The notes under the pieces are model-generated. The model saw only the letters and a program-made list of their open reading frames with translations. It had not been told where the DNA came from and did not search any database. Shown here in pieces: positions 31,113 through 40,088 of a DNA stretch of 64,000 nucleotides. A program made the translations under genes and the position numbers. The stretch comes from Nocardia cerradoensis NBRC 101014 (GTDB taxonomy: Bacteria; Actinomycetota; Actinomycetes; Mycobacteriales; Mycobacteriaceae), in contig NZ_BAFW01000255.1 of NCBI RefSeq assembly GCF_000308535.1, forward strand, positions 31,985 to 95,984. Reading direction: 5' to 3'. The stretch's first letter is position 1, and each line of letters begins with the position of its first letter.

Positions 31113-33884
31113 TCATCGATCGTTCAGATATTGCGCGAGATGACGACCCGGCCGGCCGGCCAACTGTTCGGCTTGGGTTCGACAGGAAAATCCGTCGGCC
31201 AGCAGCGGTGTCGCCGCATCGGCCGCACGCAGTGCCGGGAGTAATCCGCCCTCCGCGACCGCGACGGAAATCTCGTAATGCCCGGATTGCATTCCGAAGT
31301 TTCCAGCAAGTCCGCAGCATCCACTGATTTCGGTGATCTTCGCACCCGTTCGCCGCAATAACCGGCGGTCGGCGTCGAACCCCGTGACGGCATGCTGATG
31401 ACAGTGCGGCTGCACCACCACGGTCTCGCCCGAGCGGTCCGGCGGCTGCCAATTCGGTTGCTCCGTCAGGAATTCCGCCAGCGTGCGCACCGCGCGGGCG
31501 GTGGGAGCCGAGCGCGGATCGTCCGGGAGCAACTGCGGCAGATCCGATCGCAGCGCGGCCGTGCACGACGGCTCCAGGCCTATCACGGGGCCGCCCGCCC
31601 GGACGTGTTCCTCCACCGCGTCGAGCACCGCCCGCAACCGCTTGCGCGCGCCGTCGAGCTGACCCGTGCTGATCCAGGTGAGGCCACAGCACACCCGGCG
31701 ATCCGGAATGCGCACGCGATATCCGGCCGATTCCACGAGTTCGACGGCCGCCCAGCCGATTTCGGGGGCGAAGGCATCGGTGAAACTGTCGATCCACAGC
31801 ATCGCCACGGGACCGTCGGGATGCCTGTCCCGTCCGCGATGCGCCCACTGAGCGCGGAACGAGCGCGGCGCCAGTCGCGGCGCCGGCCGTCGCGGATCCA
31901 TCCCGGCCAGGCGCATACCCGTTCGCCGTAGCCATCGAATACCGGTGAGCGCGTTCACCGTTCGCGGCATTCTCGTACCCATCGCCAGCCACCGCGGCAA
32001 CCGGCCGAGGACATAGTGGTCGATCGGTCGCGGCCGTCCTTTGTACGCGCGGTACAGCGTCTCGGATTTGTAGGTCGCCATATCGACACCGGCCGGGCAG
32101 TCGGACGAGCAGGCCCGGCAGGACAGGCACAGATCCAGCGACTGCGCGACCGCCTCGTCACGCCAGTCCAGGGCGCCGCGCACGACCTCCTGCAGCACCC
32201 GGGCGCGGCCTCTCGTGCTGTCCTTCTCATCGGCGGTGGCGAGGTAGGACGGGCACATGAAACCGCCGGTCGAGCGGGTGTCGGCGCGACATTTTCCGAC
32301 GCCGACGCAGCGATGCACGGCCGCGCCGATATCGCCGTCGGCGGGGAACGGGAAACCGCCCGCAGTCGGAACCCGTCGCAGCCCGGGCAGACGCAGGTGG
32401 GTGTCGACCGATTCGGGCCGGACCAGAACCGCCGGGTTGAGAACCGCGTCCGGATCGAAAAGCCCCTTGAATTCGGCGAATACGCGCAGGGCGTCCGGTG
32501 AGTACATGCGCGACAGCAGTTCCGAACGGGCGCGGCCGTCTCCGTGCTCACCGGAGGCCGAACCGCCGTACCGGACCACGAGATCGGTGGCGTCGAACAG
32601 GAAGTCGCGGAACCGTTGCGGCGCACGGGCGATCGGAAGGTCGAGGCGGACGTGGATGCACCCGTCTCCGATATGGCCGTACAGCAGGCCGTCGACGCGG
32701 TGATCGCCCATCAGCCGTTCGAAATCGCGGAGGTAGTCACCGAGACGTTCGGGCGGGACGGCGGCGTCCTCCCAGCCCGGCCAGGCCGGTTCGCCCCCGG
32801 GTGTGCGCCCGGCGAGGCCGGCGCCGTCGGCGCGAATCCGCCACAGCCGCGCGGCCGTCCCGGCGTCGGTGACGATCCGGGTGTCGAGAGCGCCACAGGC
32901 GGCGGTCACCGCGGCCGCGCTGTCATACGCCGATTCCTCGGTGTCTCCGGCGAATTCGACGAACAACCAGGCTCCGCCGACTGGTAGTTCCGGTACCGGG
33001 CGTCCGTGCGCGCGCACGACATCCACCAGCCGCGCGTCCAGGCCCTCGACCGCGATCGGACGGCCCGCCATCACCGCCTTCACATCGTCGGCGGCGGCGG
33101 GCATATCGGGATAACCGAGAACCGCGACCGCGGTCGCGTTCGGCAGCGGAACCAGATCCACGGTCGCGTCGAGAACGAGGCCGCACGTGCCTTCGGACCC
33201 GACGAACGCCTTGGCGATCGACGCACCGCGTTCGGGAGTCAGATACTGCAGGCCGTATCCCGAGGCCTGCCGATCGAAGCGGCCCACCTCGGTGCGCAGG
33301 GTCGCCAGATTGCGGCGGGTGAACTCCGCCAGTCCGGGCATCACCGAGAGATCGTCCGCCAGTACGCGCTCGGCGCCGGTGCCGTCGAGGATGCGCAGCC
33401 CACGCACGGTATCGGAGGTGCGACCCCAGGACACCGCGCGCGGGCCGCAGGCATTGTTGCCGATCATGCCGCCGAGGGTGCAGCGGTTCTGCGTCGACGG
33501 GTCCGGCCCCAGTCGCAGGCCGTGGCGTCCGGCGGCCTGCTGCAGGCCGGACAGTACGACACCCGGCTGCACTCGGGCACAACGGCTCTCGGCGTCGATG
33601 GACAGCACGGCGTTCATGTACCGGCTGAAGTCGAGCACCAGTCCGGGCCCGATCGCATTGCCCGCCACGGATGTTCCGCCACCGCGTGCGGTGATCGGCT
33701 TGCCTTCCTCGCGGGCGAATCGCACGGCCGCGGCAACATCCTCGTCCCCGCGCGGGTAGACGACCGCCGCCGGCAGGACGCGATAGTTCGAGGCGTCCGA
33801 GGAGTACTCCGCGCGGCGGCGCGCGTCGTCGTCGACCTCGCCGTCGATCCGGTCGCGCAGGGCCCGCACCCAGGAGTCGGTCAT
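31113..33884 (-). CDS. FAD-linked oxidase fused to Fe-S/CCG domain (GlcD/Dld-type 2-hydroxyacid dehydrogenase)
   Basis: A 923-residue fusion. The N-terminal half is a PCMH-type FAD-binding domain (ITARGGGTSVAGNAIGPG, LGPDPSTQNRCTLGGMIGNN) followed by an FAD-oxidase C-terminal domain with GHIGDGCIHVR and ASGEHGDGRARS. The C-terminal half carries [4Fe-4S] ligand sets (CVGVGKC and CLSCRACSSDC) and two CCG cysteine motifs (RVCCGLTW, SGCCGLAGNFG). This is the architecture of D-lactate or glycolate dehydrogenases that feed electrons to the quinone pool. The start at MTDSWVRAL (33884) is favoured over an upstream ATG. It is monocistronic. The substrate could be D-lactate, glycolate or another 2-hydroxyacid. 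Confidence 0.88.
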   Translation of the reverse strand: MTDSWVRALRDRIDGEVDDDARRRAEYSSDASNYRVLPAAVVYPRGDEDVAAAVRFAREEGKPITARGGGTSVAGNAIGPGLVLDFSRYMNAVLSIDAESRCARVQPGVVLSGLQQAAGRHGLRLGPDPSTQNRCTLGGMIGNNACGPRAVSWGRTSDTVRGLRILDGTGAERVLADDLSVMPGLAEFTRRNLATLRTEVGRFDRQASGYGLQYLTPERGASIAKAFVGSEGTCGLVLDATVDLVPLPNATAVAVLGYPDMPAAADDVKAVMAGRPIAVEGLDARLVDVVRAHGRPVPELPVGGAWLFVEFAGDTEESAYDSAAAVTAACGALDTRIVTDAGTAARLWRIRADGAGLAGRTPGGEPAWPGWEDAAVPPERLGDYLRDFERLMGDHRVDGLLYGHIGDGCIHVRLDLPIARAPQRFRDFLFDATDLVVRYGGSASGEHGDGRARSELLSRMYSPDALRVFAEFKGLFDPDAVLNPAVLVRPESVDTHLRLPGLRRVPTAGGFPFPADGDIGAAVHRCVGVGKCRADTRSTGGFMCPSYLATADEKDSTRGRARVLQEVVRGALDWRDEAVAQSLDLCLSCRACSSDCPAGVDMATYKSETLYRAYKGRPRPIDHYVLGRLPRWLAMGTRMPRTVNALTGIRWLRRTGMRLAGMDPRRPAPRLAPRSFRAQWAHRGRDRHPDGPVAMLWIDSFTDAFAPEIGWAAVELVESAGYRVRIPDRRVCCGLTWISTGQLDGARKRLRAVLDAVEEHVRAGGPVIGLEPSCTAALRSDLPQLLPDDPRSAPTARAVRTLAEFLTEQPNWQPPDRSGETVVVQPHCHQHAVTGFDADRRLLRRTGAKITEISGCCGLAGNFGMQSGHYEISVAVAEGGLLPALRAADAATPLLADGFSCRTQAEQLAGRPGRHLAQYLNDR

Positions 33885-33978
33885 ATCGCCAGCGTAGAAC
33901 GCGAGGACCCGTCCGCTCACCGCTCGGGATCGCCACGCACGGCGAGACCCGTTCGGCCGCCGCGTGCCGGCGAGCCGG

Positions 33979-34896
33979 TTACGGGAGCAGGACTATCTTG
34001 CCGAGTCCGTGACCGGTTTCGCTGTCGCGCTGGGCGGCGGCGGCCTCGGACAGCGGGTAGGTACGCGCCGCCCCGGGCAGGCGGAATTCGCCCGCGGCGA
34101 CCGACTGCGCGACGCGTGCCACGATGTCGAGGGCGGGGCCGCCGGTGCGAGCGAAGAAGGTGACGCCCTTGTCGGCGGCGGCGCCGTCGGCGATGGTGAT
34201 GATCCGATCGGTACCGCCACGCAATTCGATTGCGGCGTCGAGGAATCCGTGACCGGCGCAGTCGTAGACCGCATCGATGCCGTGCGGCGCCAGCTCGCGC
34301 ACGCGCTCGGCGACGCCGGCGCCGTAGGTGGTCGGGATCGCACCCAGCGTGCGCACGACCTCCTGATTGGCGGCCGAGGCGGTGCCGACGACCGTGGCGC
34401 CGCGAGCCCGGGCCAGCTGCACCACGAACGCGCCGACCGCGCCGGAGGCGCCGTTCACCAGCAACGTCTCACCCGACTTCACGGCCAGTTCGTCCAGGCC
34501 GGTCCCGGCCGTATTGGCGGCGACCGGGATGGCGGCGGCCTCGGCGAACGACAACTCGGCCGGTTTGGCGACCAGTTGGGTGCCCAGCGCGTACTCCGCG
34601 TAACCGCCGCCCTGAGCCCAGCCCAGTACCTCGTCACCCGGCCGGAACCGAGCCTCGGGTCCGGCGGCGTCGACCACGCCGGCGATCTCGAATCCGGCAC
34701 GGCGGGGGAATCCGGGCGGACCGGGCATCAGTCCGGCGCGCATCTTCCAATCGGCCGGATTGACCCCGGCCGCCCGGATCGCCACCCGCACCCGATCTCC
34801 GGTGGGGTCCGGAATCGGCACCTCCACCTGCGTCAACACCTCGGCCCCGCCCACTCGCTCGTACTGGATCGCTCGCATGCTGTGGTTCGACGACAT
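33979..34896 (-). CDS. Zinc-free quinone oxidoreductase / MDR-family reductase
   Basis: A 305-residue NADPH:quinone oxidoreductase-like MDR protein. The N-terminal GroES-like domain (MRAIQYERVGGAEVL, AAGVNPADWKMRAG) leads to a Rossmann domain with LLVNGASGAVGAFVVQLA. No zinc-binding cysteines are present. It probably reduces enones or quinones with NADPH. The ATG at 34896 gives MSSNHSMRAI; an ATG six codons downstream (34878) is equally possible. It is divergent from the ABC exporter gene. Confidence 0.87.
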   Translation of the reverse strand: MSSNHSMRAIQYERVGGAEVLTQVEVPIPDPTGDRVRVAIRAAGVNPADWKMRAGLMPGPPGFPRRAGFEIAGVVDAAGPEARFRPGDEVLGWAQGGGYAEYALGTQLVAKPAELSFAEAAAIPVAANTAGTGLDELAVKSGETLLVNGASGAVGAFVVQLARARGATVVGTASAANQEVVRTLGAIPTTYGAGVAERVRELAPHGIDAVYDCAGHGFLDAAIELRGGTDRIITIADGAAADKGVTFFARTGGPALDIVARVAQSVAAGEFRLPGAARTYPLSEAAAAQRDSETGHGLGKIVLLP

Positions 34897-35065
34897 GATT
34901 CGACCTTAGGAGGCCGGCGACCGGCAGCCGGGCGCAGCGCCGCAGCGCACGTCACCCGGCGCGTTTCGCTCGTGGCGAACCGGGACTACTTGCTCTCAAC
35001 CTTTGTTGAGGTCTTAGTGTCGGTGGCCCGGGGTTGAATGAGCCCGGCAGCGGAAGGAGATGCGG

Positions 35066-36946
35066 ATGAGCATCGAATCGGTCGCGTGGAGTCAGCTGTA
35101 CCGGCAGGCGCACGCACCCCAGCAGCGGCGTGGTCTGCGCCGGGAGACGGCCGCGCGCATTCTGCGATTCGCGCGACCGCATCGGGCTCAGCTCATCGGC
35201 TTCCTGATCTTCAGCATCGCGTCCGCGTTGCTCACGGTGGCCAATCCGGTGCTGGCGGGGCGAGTGGTCAACGACATCGTCGGCCATGCCGCGCCGCGCT
35301 CGGTGCTCACCCTCGCCGCGGTGATCGCGCTGGTCGCCGTGCTCGACGCGGGCCTGGGCATCGTGATCCGGTGGTTGTCCGCGCGGATCGGGGAGGGATT
35401 GATTCTCGATCTGCGCACCGCGGTGTTCGATCACGTGCAGAAGATGCCGGTCGCCTTCTTCACCCGCACCCGCACGGGAGCGCTGGTCAGCCGGCTCAAC
35501 AACGACGTGATCGGTGCGCAGCGCGCGTTCAGCACGACCTTGTCCGGCGTGGTCACCAATATCGTGACGCTGCTGTTGACCGTGGCGGTGATGGTGCGGC
35601 TGTCCTGGCAGATCACCCTGCTGGCCCTGATCCTGCTGCCGCTGTTCATGTTTCCCGCCCGCAAGATGGGCACCCGGATCGCGAGCATCCAGCGGGAAGC
35701 CGCCCAGCTCAACGCCTCGATGAGCACGCAGATGACCGAGCGGTTCTCGGCACCCGGCGCCACCCTGGTGAAACTGTTCGGACGCCCGGATCAGGAATCC
35801 ACCGAATTCGCGGTGCGTGCCGGACGGGTGCGCGATATCGGCGTGCGGACCGCGATGCTGCAGACGGTGTTCGTCACCGCGTTGACGCTGGTGTCCGCGC
35901 TGGCCGTGGCATTGGTCTACGGCCTCGGCGGCTGGTACGCACTGCGCGGACAGCTCGACGCCGGCGCCGTGGTCGCGCTGTCGCTGCTGCTGACCAGGCT
36001 CTACACCCCTCTGACGGCGCTGGCCAGTGCGCGGGTGGACATCATGTCGGCGCTGGTGAGCTTCGAGCGGGTCTTCGAGATTCTCGATCTGAAGCCGCTG
36101 ATCGAGGATGCGCCGGATGCGGTGGCGGTTCCGGCGGGCCCGGTGTCGGTGGAATTCGACCGGGTGCGTTTCGGTTACCCGTCGGCCGACAAGGTCTCCC
36201 TCGCTTCGCTGGAGGATGTGTCGACACTCGACCATCGCGGCGGCAGCGAGGTGCTGCACGATATTTCGCTGCGCGCCGAGCCGGGGCGGATGATCGCCCT
36301 GGTCGGATCCTCCGGCGCGGGTAAATCGACCATCGCCCAACTGGTTTCGCGGCTCTACGATGTGGACGGCGGCGCGGTCCGGCTGGGTGGCGTCGACGTG
36401 CGGGACCTGAGCACCCGGTCGATCCAGGACACGGTCGGACTCGTCACCCAGGACGGCCACCTGTTCCACGACAGCATCCGCGCGAATCTGCTGCTGGCCC
36501 GGCCCGAGGCGAGTGAGACGGAGCTGTGGGACGCGCTGGAGCGGGCCCGGTTGCGCACGGTAATCGACGGGCTGCCCGACGGTCTGGACACCGTGGTCGG
36601 CGAACGCGGATATCGGTTGTCCGGCGGTGAACGGCAGCGATTGACCATCGCCCGGCTGCTGCTCAAACAACCGCGGGTCGTCATCCTCGACGAGGCCACC
36701 GCGTCGCTGGACTCCACCTCCGAGGCCGCGGTCCAGGAGGCCCTCACCGAGGCACTGGAGGGACGGACCGCACTGGTCATCGCGCACCGGCTGTCGACTG
36801 TCCGGAACGCGGACGAGATCCTGGTGATCGAGGACGGCAGCATCGTCGAGCGGGGCAGTCATGCGCAGCTGCTCGCCGAACAGGGCCGGTACGCGGAGCT
36901 CTACCACACCCAATTCGCCGACGATACGGAAGTCGCTGCGGCATAA
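35066..36946 (+). CDS. ABC transporter, fused permease and ATPase (exporter half-transporter)
   Basis: A 626-residue type IV ABC exporter subunit expected to act as a homodimer or heterodimer in the membrane. Six helices lie between about residues 40 and 320. The ATPase has Walker A GSSGAGKST (Lys420), the Q-loop at GLVTQDG, the signature YRLSGGERQRL, Walker B VVILDEATASLD and the H-loop in VIAHRLSTV. The start at 35066 is chosen because GGAAGGAG is then seven bases away; ATG 35060 touches the RBS. There is no partner gene nearby, so a homodimer is likely. Lipids, peptides or drugs are possible substrates. Confidence 0.9.
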   Translation: MSIESVAWSQLYRQAHAPQQRRGLRRETAARILRFARPHRAQLIGFLIFSIASALLTVANPVLAGRVVNDIVGHAAPRSVLTLAAVIALVAVLDAGLGIVIRWLSARIGEGLILDLRTAVFDHVQKMPVAFFTRTRTGALVSRLNNDVIGAQRAFSTTLSGVVTNIVTLLLTVAVMVRLSWQITLLALILLPLFMFPARKMGTRIASIQREAAQLNASMSTQMTERFSAPGATLVKLFGRPDQESTEFAVRAGRVRDIGVRTAMLQTVFVTALTLVSALAVALVYGLGGWYALRGQLDAGAVVALSLLLTRLYTPLTALASARVDIMSALVSFERVFEILDLKPLIEDAPDAVAVPAGPVSVEFDRVRFGYPSADKVSLASLEDVSTLDHRGGSEVLHDISLRAEPGRMIALVGSSGAGKSTIAQLVSRLYDVDGGAVRLGGVDVRDLSTRSIQDTVGLVTQDGHLFHDSIRANLLLARPEASETELWDALERARLRTVIDGLPDGLDTVVGERGYRLSGGERQRLTIARLLLKQPRVVILDEATASLDSTSEAAVQEALTEALEGRTALVIAHRLSTVRNADEILVIEDGSIVERGSHAQLLAEQGRYAELYHTQFADDTEVAAA

Positions 36947-36953
36947 GGGATCA

Positions 36954-36982
36954 GCGCGGAGGTGCGGTTCGCACCTCCGCGC
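36954..36982. terminator. Bidirectional hairpin terminator
   Basis: A perfect 12-bp stem (GCGCGGAGGTGC) with a GGTTC loop fills the short gap between the convergent ABC exporter and MFS genes. It probably terminates both. Confidence 0.75.
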
Positions 36983-36994
36983 CGGCATCCGTTC

Positions 36995-38254
36995 CTACAA
37001 CTGCGCCGGGACGCCGGCCGCGCTGTCGTCGGCAGCCCCGGATCGCCGGGATGTACCGGCAGTCGGCGGTCCCGCGATTTCCGCCGTATCGGAGCGTTCC
37101 GCCGTACCCGAACGCGTCCCACCCGCGGTCCGGCTCAGCCCGACCAGGCCCAACGCGAGCACGCCCAGACCCGCGCCGATCCAGCCCACCACCGAGTAGT
37201 CCGCGCCGGCGCCGATGGCGAGTCCGCCCAGCCAGGGGCCGAGCGTGATGCCGATGTTGAACGACATCACGTTGCCCGCCGCGCCGAGCGTTCCGGCGGC
37301 CGGGGCGAGGCCGAACACCCGGCTGTTCAACACCGGATTGGTCCCGAAACCGAAGGCGCCCAGCAGAAACGACACCACGACGACCGCCGCCCAATAGTGC
37401 GCGGTCAGCGCGAGTATCACCGAGGCGAGCACCAGACCCGAGATGCCGACGGTGAGGCTGCGCAGCGGATGGGCATCCGCGGTGCGTCCGCCGATCACGA
37501 TGCCGGCGAACGAGCCGAGGCCGTAGACGCCCAGCACCACCGGCACCCAGTTCTCGCCGATCCCGGTCGTCTCGGTGAGCAGGGCGCCGAGGTAACCGAA
37601 GGTGACCAGCAGCGCGGCGGTGGCCGTCACGGTGGTGGCGTACAGCAGCGCCACCGGGCGGGTGGCCAAGGCGCGCAACTCCTTTCGCACCGGCGGCGCC
37701 TGCTCGGCGCGCTGTTCGGGCACCGCGATCGCCACCGCCACCATCACCAGCGCACATCCCGCCGCGACCGTCCAGAACGCCGCACGCCAGCCCAGATGCT
37801 GACCGATGAAGGTACCGGCGGGGAGTCCGAGGATGGTCGCGATGGTCAGGCCGCCCGCGACGACGCTCATCGCCCGCCCGCGCGCTGTCGGCGGTACCGA
37901 TCCGACCGCGGTCGCCGCAGCCGCCGACCAGAATCCCGCGTAGACGAAGGCGCCGATGACGCGGGTGCCGATGAGGACGCCGTAGTCGGAGGTCAGCGCC
38001 GCGACGACGTGGGTGGCGACGAAGACGGCGAGGAAGGCGAGCAGGGCGGTGCGCCTCGACCAGCGCGCCGTGACCACGGCCAGAATCGGCGCGCCCACCA
38101 GCATGCCGACGGCGAAGGCCGAGATCAGCAGGCCGGCCTGTGGAACGGTGACGCCGAGATCGGCGGCCATTCCCGTGAGCAGGCCGGACAACATCATCTC
38201 CGAGGTGCCCTGCGCGAATATCGCCAGGCCCAATATGTATACCGCCGAGGGCAT
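36995..38254 (-). CDS. MFS efflux transporter (DHA1/AraJ-like)
   Basis: A 419-residue major-facilitator protein with twelve hydrophobic helices. The conserved loop after helix 2 reads GAPILAVVTARWSRRTALL, and motif C-like GLPAGTFIGQHLGWRAAFW lies in helix 5, both typical of drug:H+ antiporters of the DHA1 family. The start at 38254 has GGAAGGAAACGAC upstream. The last ~35 residues are a disordered Ser/Gly/Thr-rich tail. It lies 99 bp downstream of a TetR gene, and the same 22-bp operator-like sequence sits before both genes, so it is most likely repressed by that TetR protein. Confidence 0.9.
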   Translation of the reverse strand: MPSAVYILGLAIFAQGTSEMMLSGLLTGMAADLGVTVPQAGLLISAFAVGMLVGAPILAVVTARWSRRTALLAFLAVFVATHVVAALTSDYGVLIGTRVIGAFVYAGFWSAAAATAVGSVPPTARGRAMSVVAGGLTIATILGLPAGTFIGQHLGWRAAFWTVAAGCALVMVAVAIAVPEQRAEQAPPVRKELRALATRPVALLYATTVTATAALLVTFGYLGALLTETTGIGENWVPVVLGVYGLGSFAGIVIGGRTADAHPLRSLTVGISGLVLASVILALTAHYWAAVVVVSFLLGAFGFGTNPVLNSRVFGLAPAAGTLGAAGNVMSFNIGITLGPWLGGLAIGAGADYSVVGWIGAGLGVLALGLVGLSRTAGGTRSGTAERSDTAEIAGPPTAGTSRRSGAADDSAAGVPAQL

Positions 38255-38269
38255 GTCGTTTCCTTCCAG

Positions 38270-38291
38270 TTTTGGATCATTCAGTTCAAAA
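38270..38291 (-). promoter_or_regulatory. TetR-type operator copy 1 (MFS side)
   Basis: TTTTGGAT-N4-CAGTTCAAAA, an imperfect palindrome whose outer TTTTG/CAAAA arms are exact, lies 16 bases upstream of the MFS start. It differs from the copy at 38944-38965 at only three positions, all in the centre. Confidence 0.7.
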
Positions 38292-38353
38292 TGAAGCCGC
38301 GCATAGCCGCGGATCACTGCCGGAACATGTGACGGACCGTCCCGGCCGATCGA

Positions 38354-38926
38354 TCAGAGGCAGCGCAGGGCAACCTCCGCGATACCGGCCAATGTGTCCC
38401 GGGAGGCGCCGCCGCGCGCCGCGACCCGCATACCGCCGATGGTGGCGACGACGAATTGGGCCAGATCGGACGGATCGGCTCGCTCGTCGACCTCACCCGA
38501 CGCCTGCCCGGCGCGGATCGCGCCGACCAGCGCGGACATCCGACGATCCAGATCGGCACGCAGCAGCGCGGCCACCTCGGGATCGCGGGGGGCCATCTCG
38601 ACGGTCGTGTTCACGACCAGACATCCCAGCGGATCGTCCTCGGGCGCATCGACCACACGCCGCAGCAGCGCCTCGATCTTGTCGCGCGCGGAACCGGGAC
38701 CGTCGAGCAGTTCGAACGTATCCGCGTTCTTGAACTCCATGTACCGCCGCAGCGCCCGCTCGAACAGGTCGTGCTTGCTGGTGAAGGTGTTGTAGATACT
38801 CGAGCGGCCCAGCCCGGTGGCCGCACAGAGGTCCTGGGTGGACATGCCCTCGTAACCGGCGCTCCAGAAAGCGCGCATGGCCGCGTCCACCGCCCCCGGT
38901 TCGTCGAACTGCTTGGGTCGTGCCAT
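38354..38926 (-). CDS. TetR-family repressor, probable regulator of the MFS pump
   Basis: A 190-residue TetR protein. The N-terminal helix-turn-helix reads MSTQDLCAATGLGRSSIYNT followed by FTSKHDLFERAL. The C-terminal ligand domain has a conserved core (DPLGCLVVNTTVEMAPRDPEV) seen in the group of TetR proteins with C-terminal domain TetR_C_16/47-like, often linked to efflux. It is followed by the MFS gene. Near-identical 22-bp sequences before both genes imply autoregulation and control of the pump. No Shine-Dalgarno is obvious before the ATG. Confidence 0.9.
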   Translation of the reverse strand: MARPKQFDEPGAVDAAMRAFWSAGYEGMSTQDLCAATGLGRSSIYNTFTSKHDLFERALRRYMEFKNADTFELLDGPGSARDKIEALLRRVVDAPEDDPLGCLVVNTTVEMAPRDPEVAALLRADLDRRMSALVGAIRAGQASGEVDERADPSDLAQFVVATIGGMRVAARGGASRDTLAGIAEVALRCL

Positions 38927-38943
38927 GCGGTCAGGCTAACACG

Positions 38944-38965
38944 TTTTGGATAGATCAGTTCAAAA
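38944..38965 (-). promoter_or_regulatory. TetR-type operator copy 2 (autoregulatory)
   Basis: TTTTGGAT-N4-CAGTTCAAAA again, 17 bases before the TetR start codon, overlapping where a promoter must lie. Nineteen of 22 positions equal the copy before the MFS gene. Confidence 0.7.
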
Positions 38966-38981
38966 TATTGCGTGAGCGAAT

Positions 38982-39009
38982 GGCGGGCGTTCGATTCCAG
39001 GCGCCCGCC
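38982..39009 (-). terminator. Hairpin after the YhdH/AcuI-like gene
   Basis: An 8-bp stem (GGCGGGCG / CGCCCGCC) with a 12-nt loop begins seven bases after the stop of the minus-strand gene. The loop holds a TTCGATTCC that mimics a tRNA T-loop, but no tRNA fits. Confidence 0.55.
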
Positions 39010-39015
39010 GCTCGA

Positions 39016-40011
39016 TCAGAATTCGCCGGCCACCGCCAGAACCGTGCGGCCGGAGTGGTGGCCGCCGCGGATGGCGTGCAGCACCGCCTCGGCCTCGGTG
39101 ACCGGCGCGATATTCTCCAGCGTCGACAGATGCCGGGGCTTCAGGTCCTTGCCGAGCCGGGCCCACAGCGCGCGCCGCTGGTCGATCGGGAAGTTCACCG
39201 AATCGATGCCGAGCAGCCCGACACCACGCAGGATGAACGGCATGACCGTGGTGGGCAGTTCGGTCCCGCCGGTCAGGCCGCTGACGGCCACCGACCCGCC
39301 GTAGCGGACGGTGCTGAGGATGTGGGCGAGTGATTTACCACCGACGCTGTCGACCGCGCCGGCCCACTGCGCCTTACCCAGCGGGCGAGGCTTCGCGTCC
39401 GGATCCTCGGGCAGGCGGCCGATCACCGCGGCCGCACCGAGGGTGGACAGCAGTTCGCCCGCATCGGTCTTTCCGGTGGAGGCGGTGACCTCGTAGCCGA
39501 GGCCGGACAGGATGTCCACCGCGACACTGCCGACGCCGCCGGTCGCACCGGTCACCAGCACCGGCCCGTCCCCCGGGGCCAGGCCGCGGTCGAGCAGCGC
39601 CTGCACGCTCATGGCCGCGGTGAATCCGGCGGTGCCGAGCGCCGCCGCCTCGCGCGGGCTCAGGCCCTCCAGCTTGACCACCCATTCGGCGGGCACGCGC
39701 GCGTATTCGGCGAAGCCGCCGTTGTGCGCGACGCCGATCTCGTACCCGTGCGCGATCACGAGATCACCCACCGTGAAGGCGGCATCCTCGGAGGCCACCA
39801 CCTCGCCGGTCAGGTCGATGCCGGGGATGATGGGGTAATTGCGCACCACGCCGCCACGCGGGGTGATGGCCAGCCCGTCCTTGAAGTTCGCACTCGAATA
39901 GTGCACCTTGATCGTCACCGTGCCCGGGCCGAGGAAGTCCTCGCCCACCTCCTCGCGGGCCAGTACCACGCCGTCGTCGGTCTCGTGCGCAACCATCGCC
40001 TGGAACTGCAT
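39016..40011 (-). CDS. YhdH/AcuI-family NADPH-dependent reductase (acryloyl-CoA reductase-like)
   Basis: A 331-residue MDR protein of the YhdH/YhfP/AcuI group. The N-terminal signature reads VHYSSANFKDGLAITPRGG and IIPGIDLTGEVVASED; the Rossmann motif is LVTGATGGVGSVAVDIL. There are no zinc ligands. AcuI reduces acryloyl-CoA to propionyl-CoA with NADPH; YhdH homologues also reduce other enals or quinones. The start at 40011 (MQFQAMVAHE) fits the family length of about 330; an ORF extension of 41 codons upstream has no homologous look. It stands alone. Confidence 0.9.
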   Translation of the reverse strand: MQFQAMVAHETDDGVVLAREEVGEDFLGPGTVTIKVHYSSANFKDGLAITPRGGVVRNYPIIPGIDLTGEVVASEDAAFTVGDLVIAHGYEIGVAHNGGFAEYARVPAEWVVKLEGLSPREAAALGTAGFTAAMSVQALLDRGLAPGDGPVLVTGATGGVGSVAVDILSGLGYEVTASTGKTDAGELLSTLGAAAVIGRLPEDPDAKPRPLGKAQWAGAVDSVGGKSLAHILSTVRYGGSVAVSGLTGGTELPTTVMPFILRGVGLLGIDSVNFPIDQRRALWARLGKDLKPRHLSTLENIAPVTEAEAVLHAIRGGHHSGRTVLAVAGEF

Positions 40012-40088
40012 GCGTCCGAGCATAGGGCGGGCGGACGCCCCGCGGCTACGACCGGCTCGCAGCCGCACCCCGTTCGGCACGTCGGCGA

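Noticed and set aside
38975..39012. tRNA-like T-loop (GTTCGATTCC) with flanking GC stem
   Set aside because: No acceptor, D or anticodon arms fit; the stem is explained as a hairpin terminator of the reductase gene.
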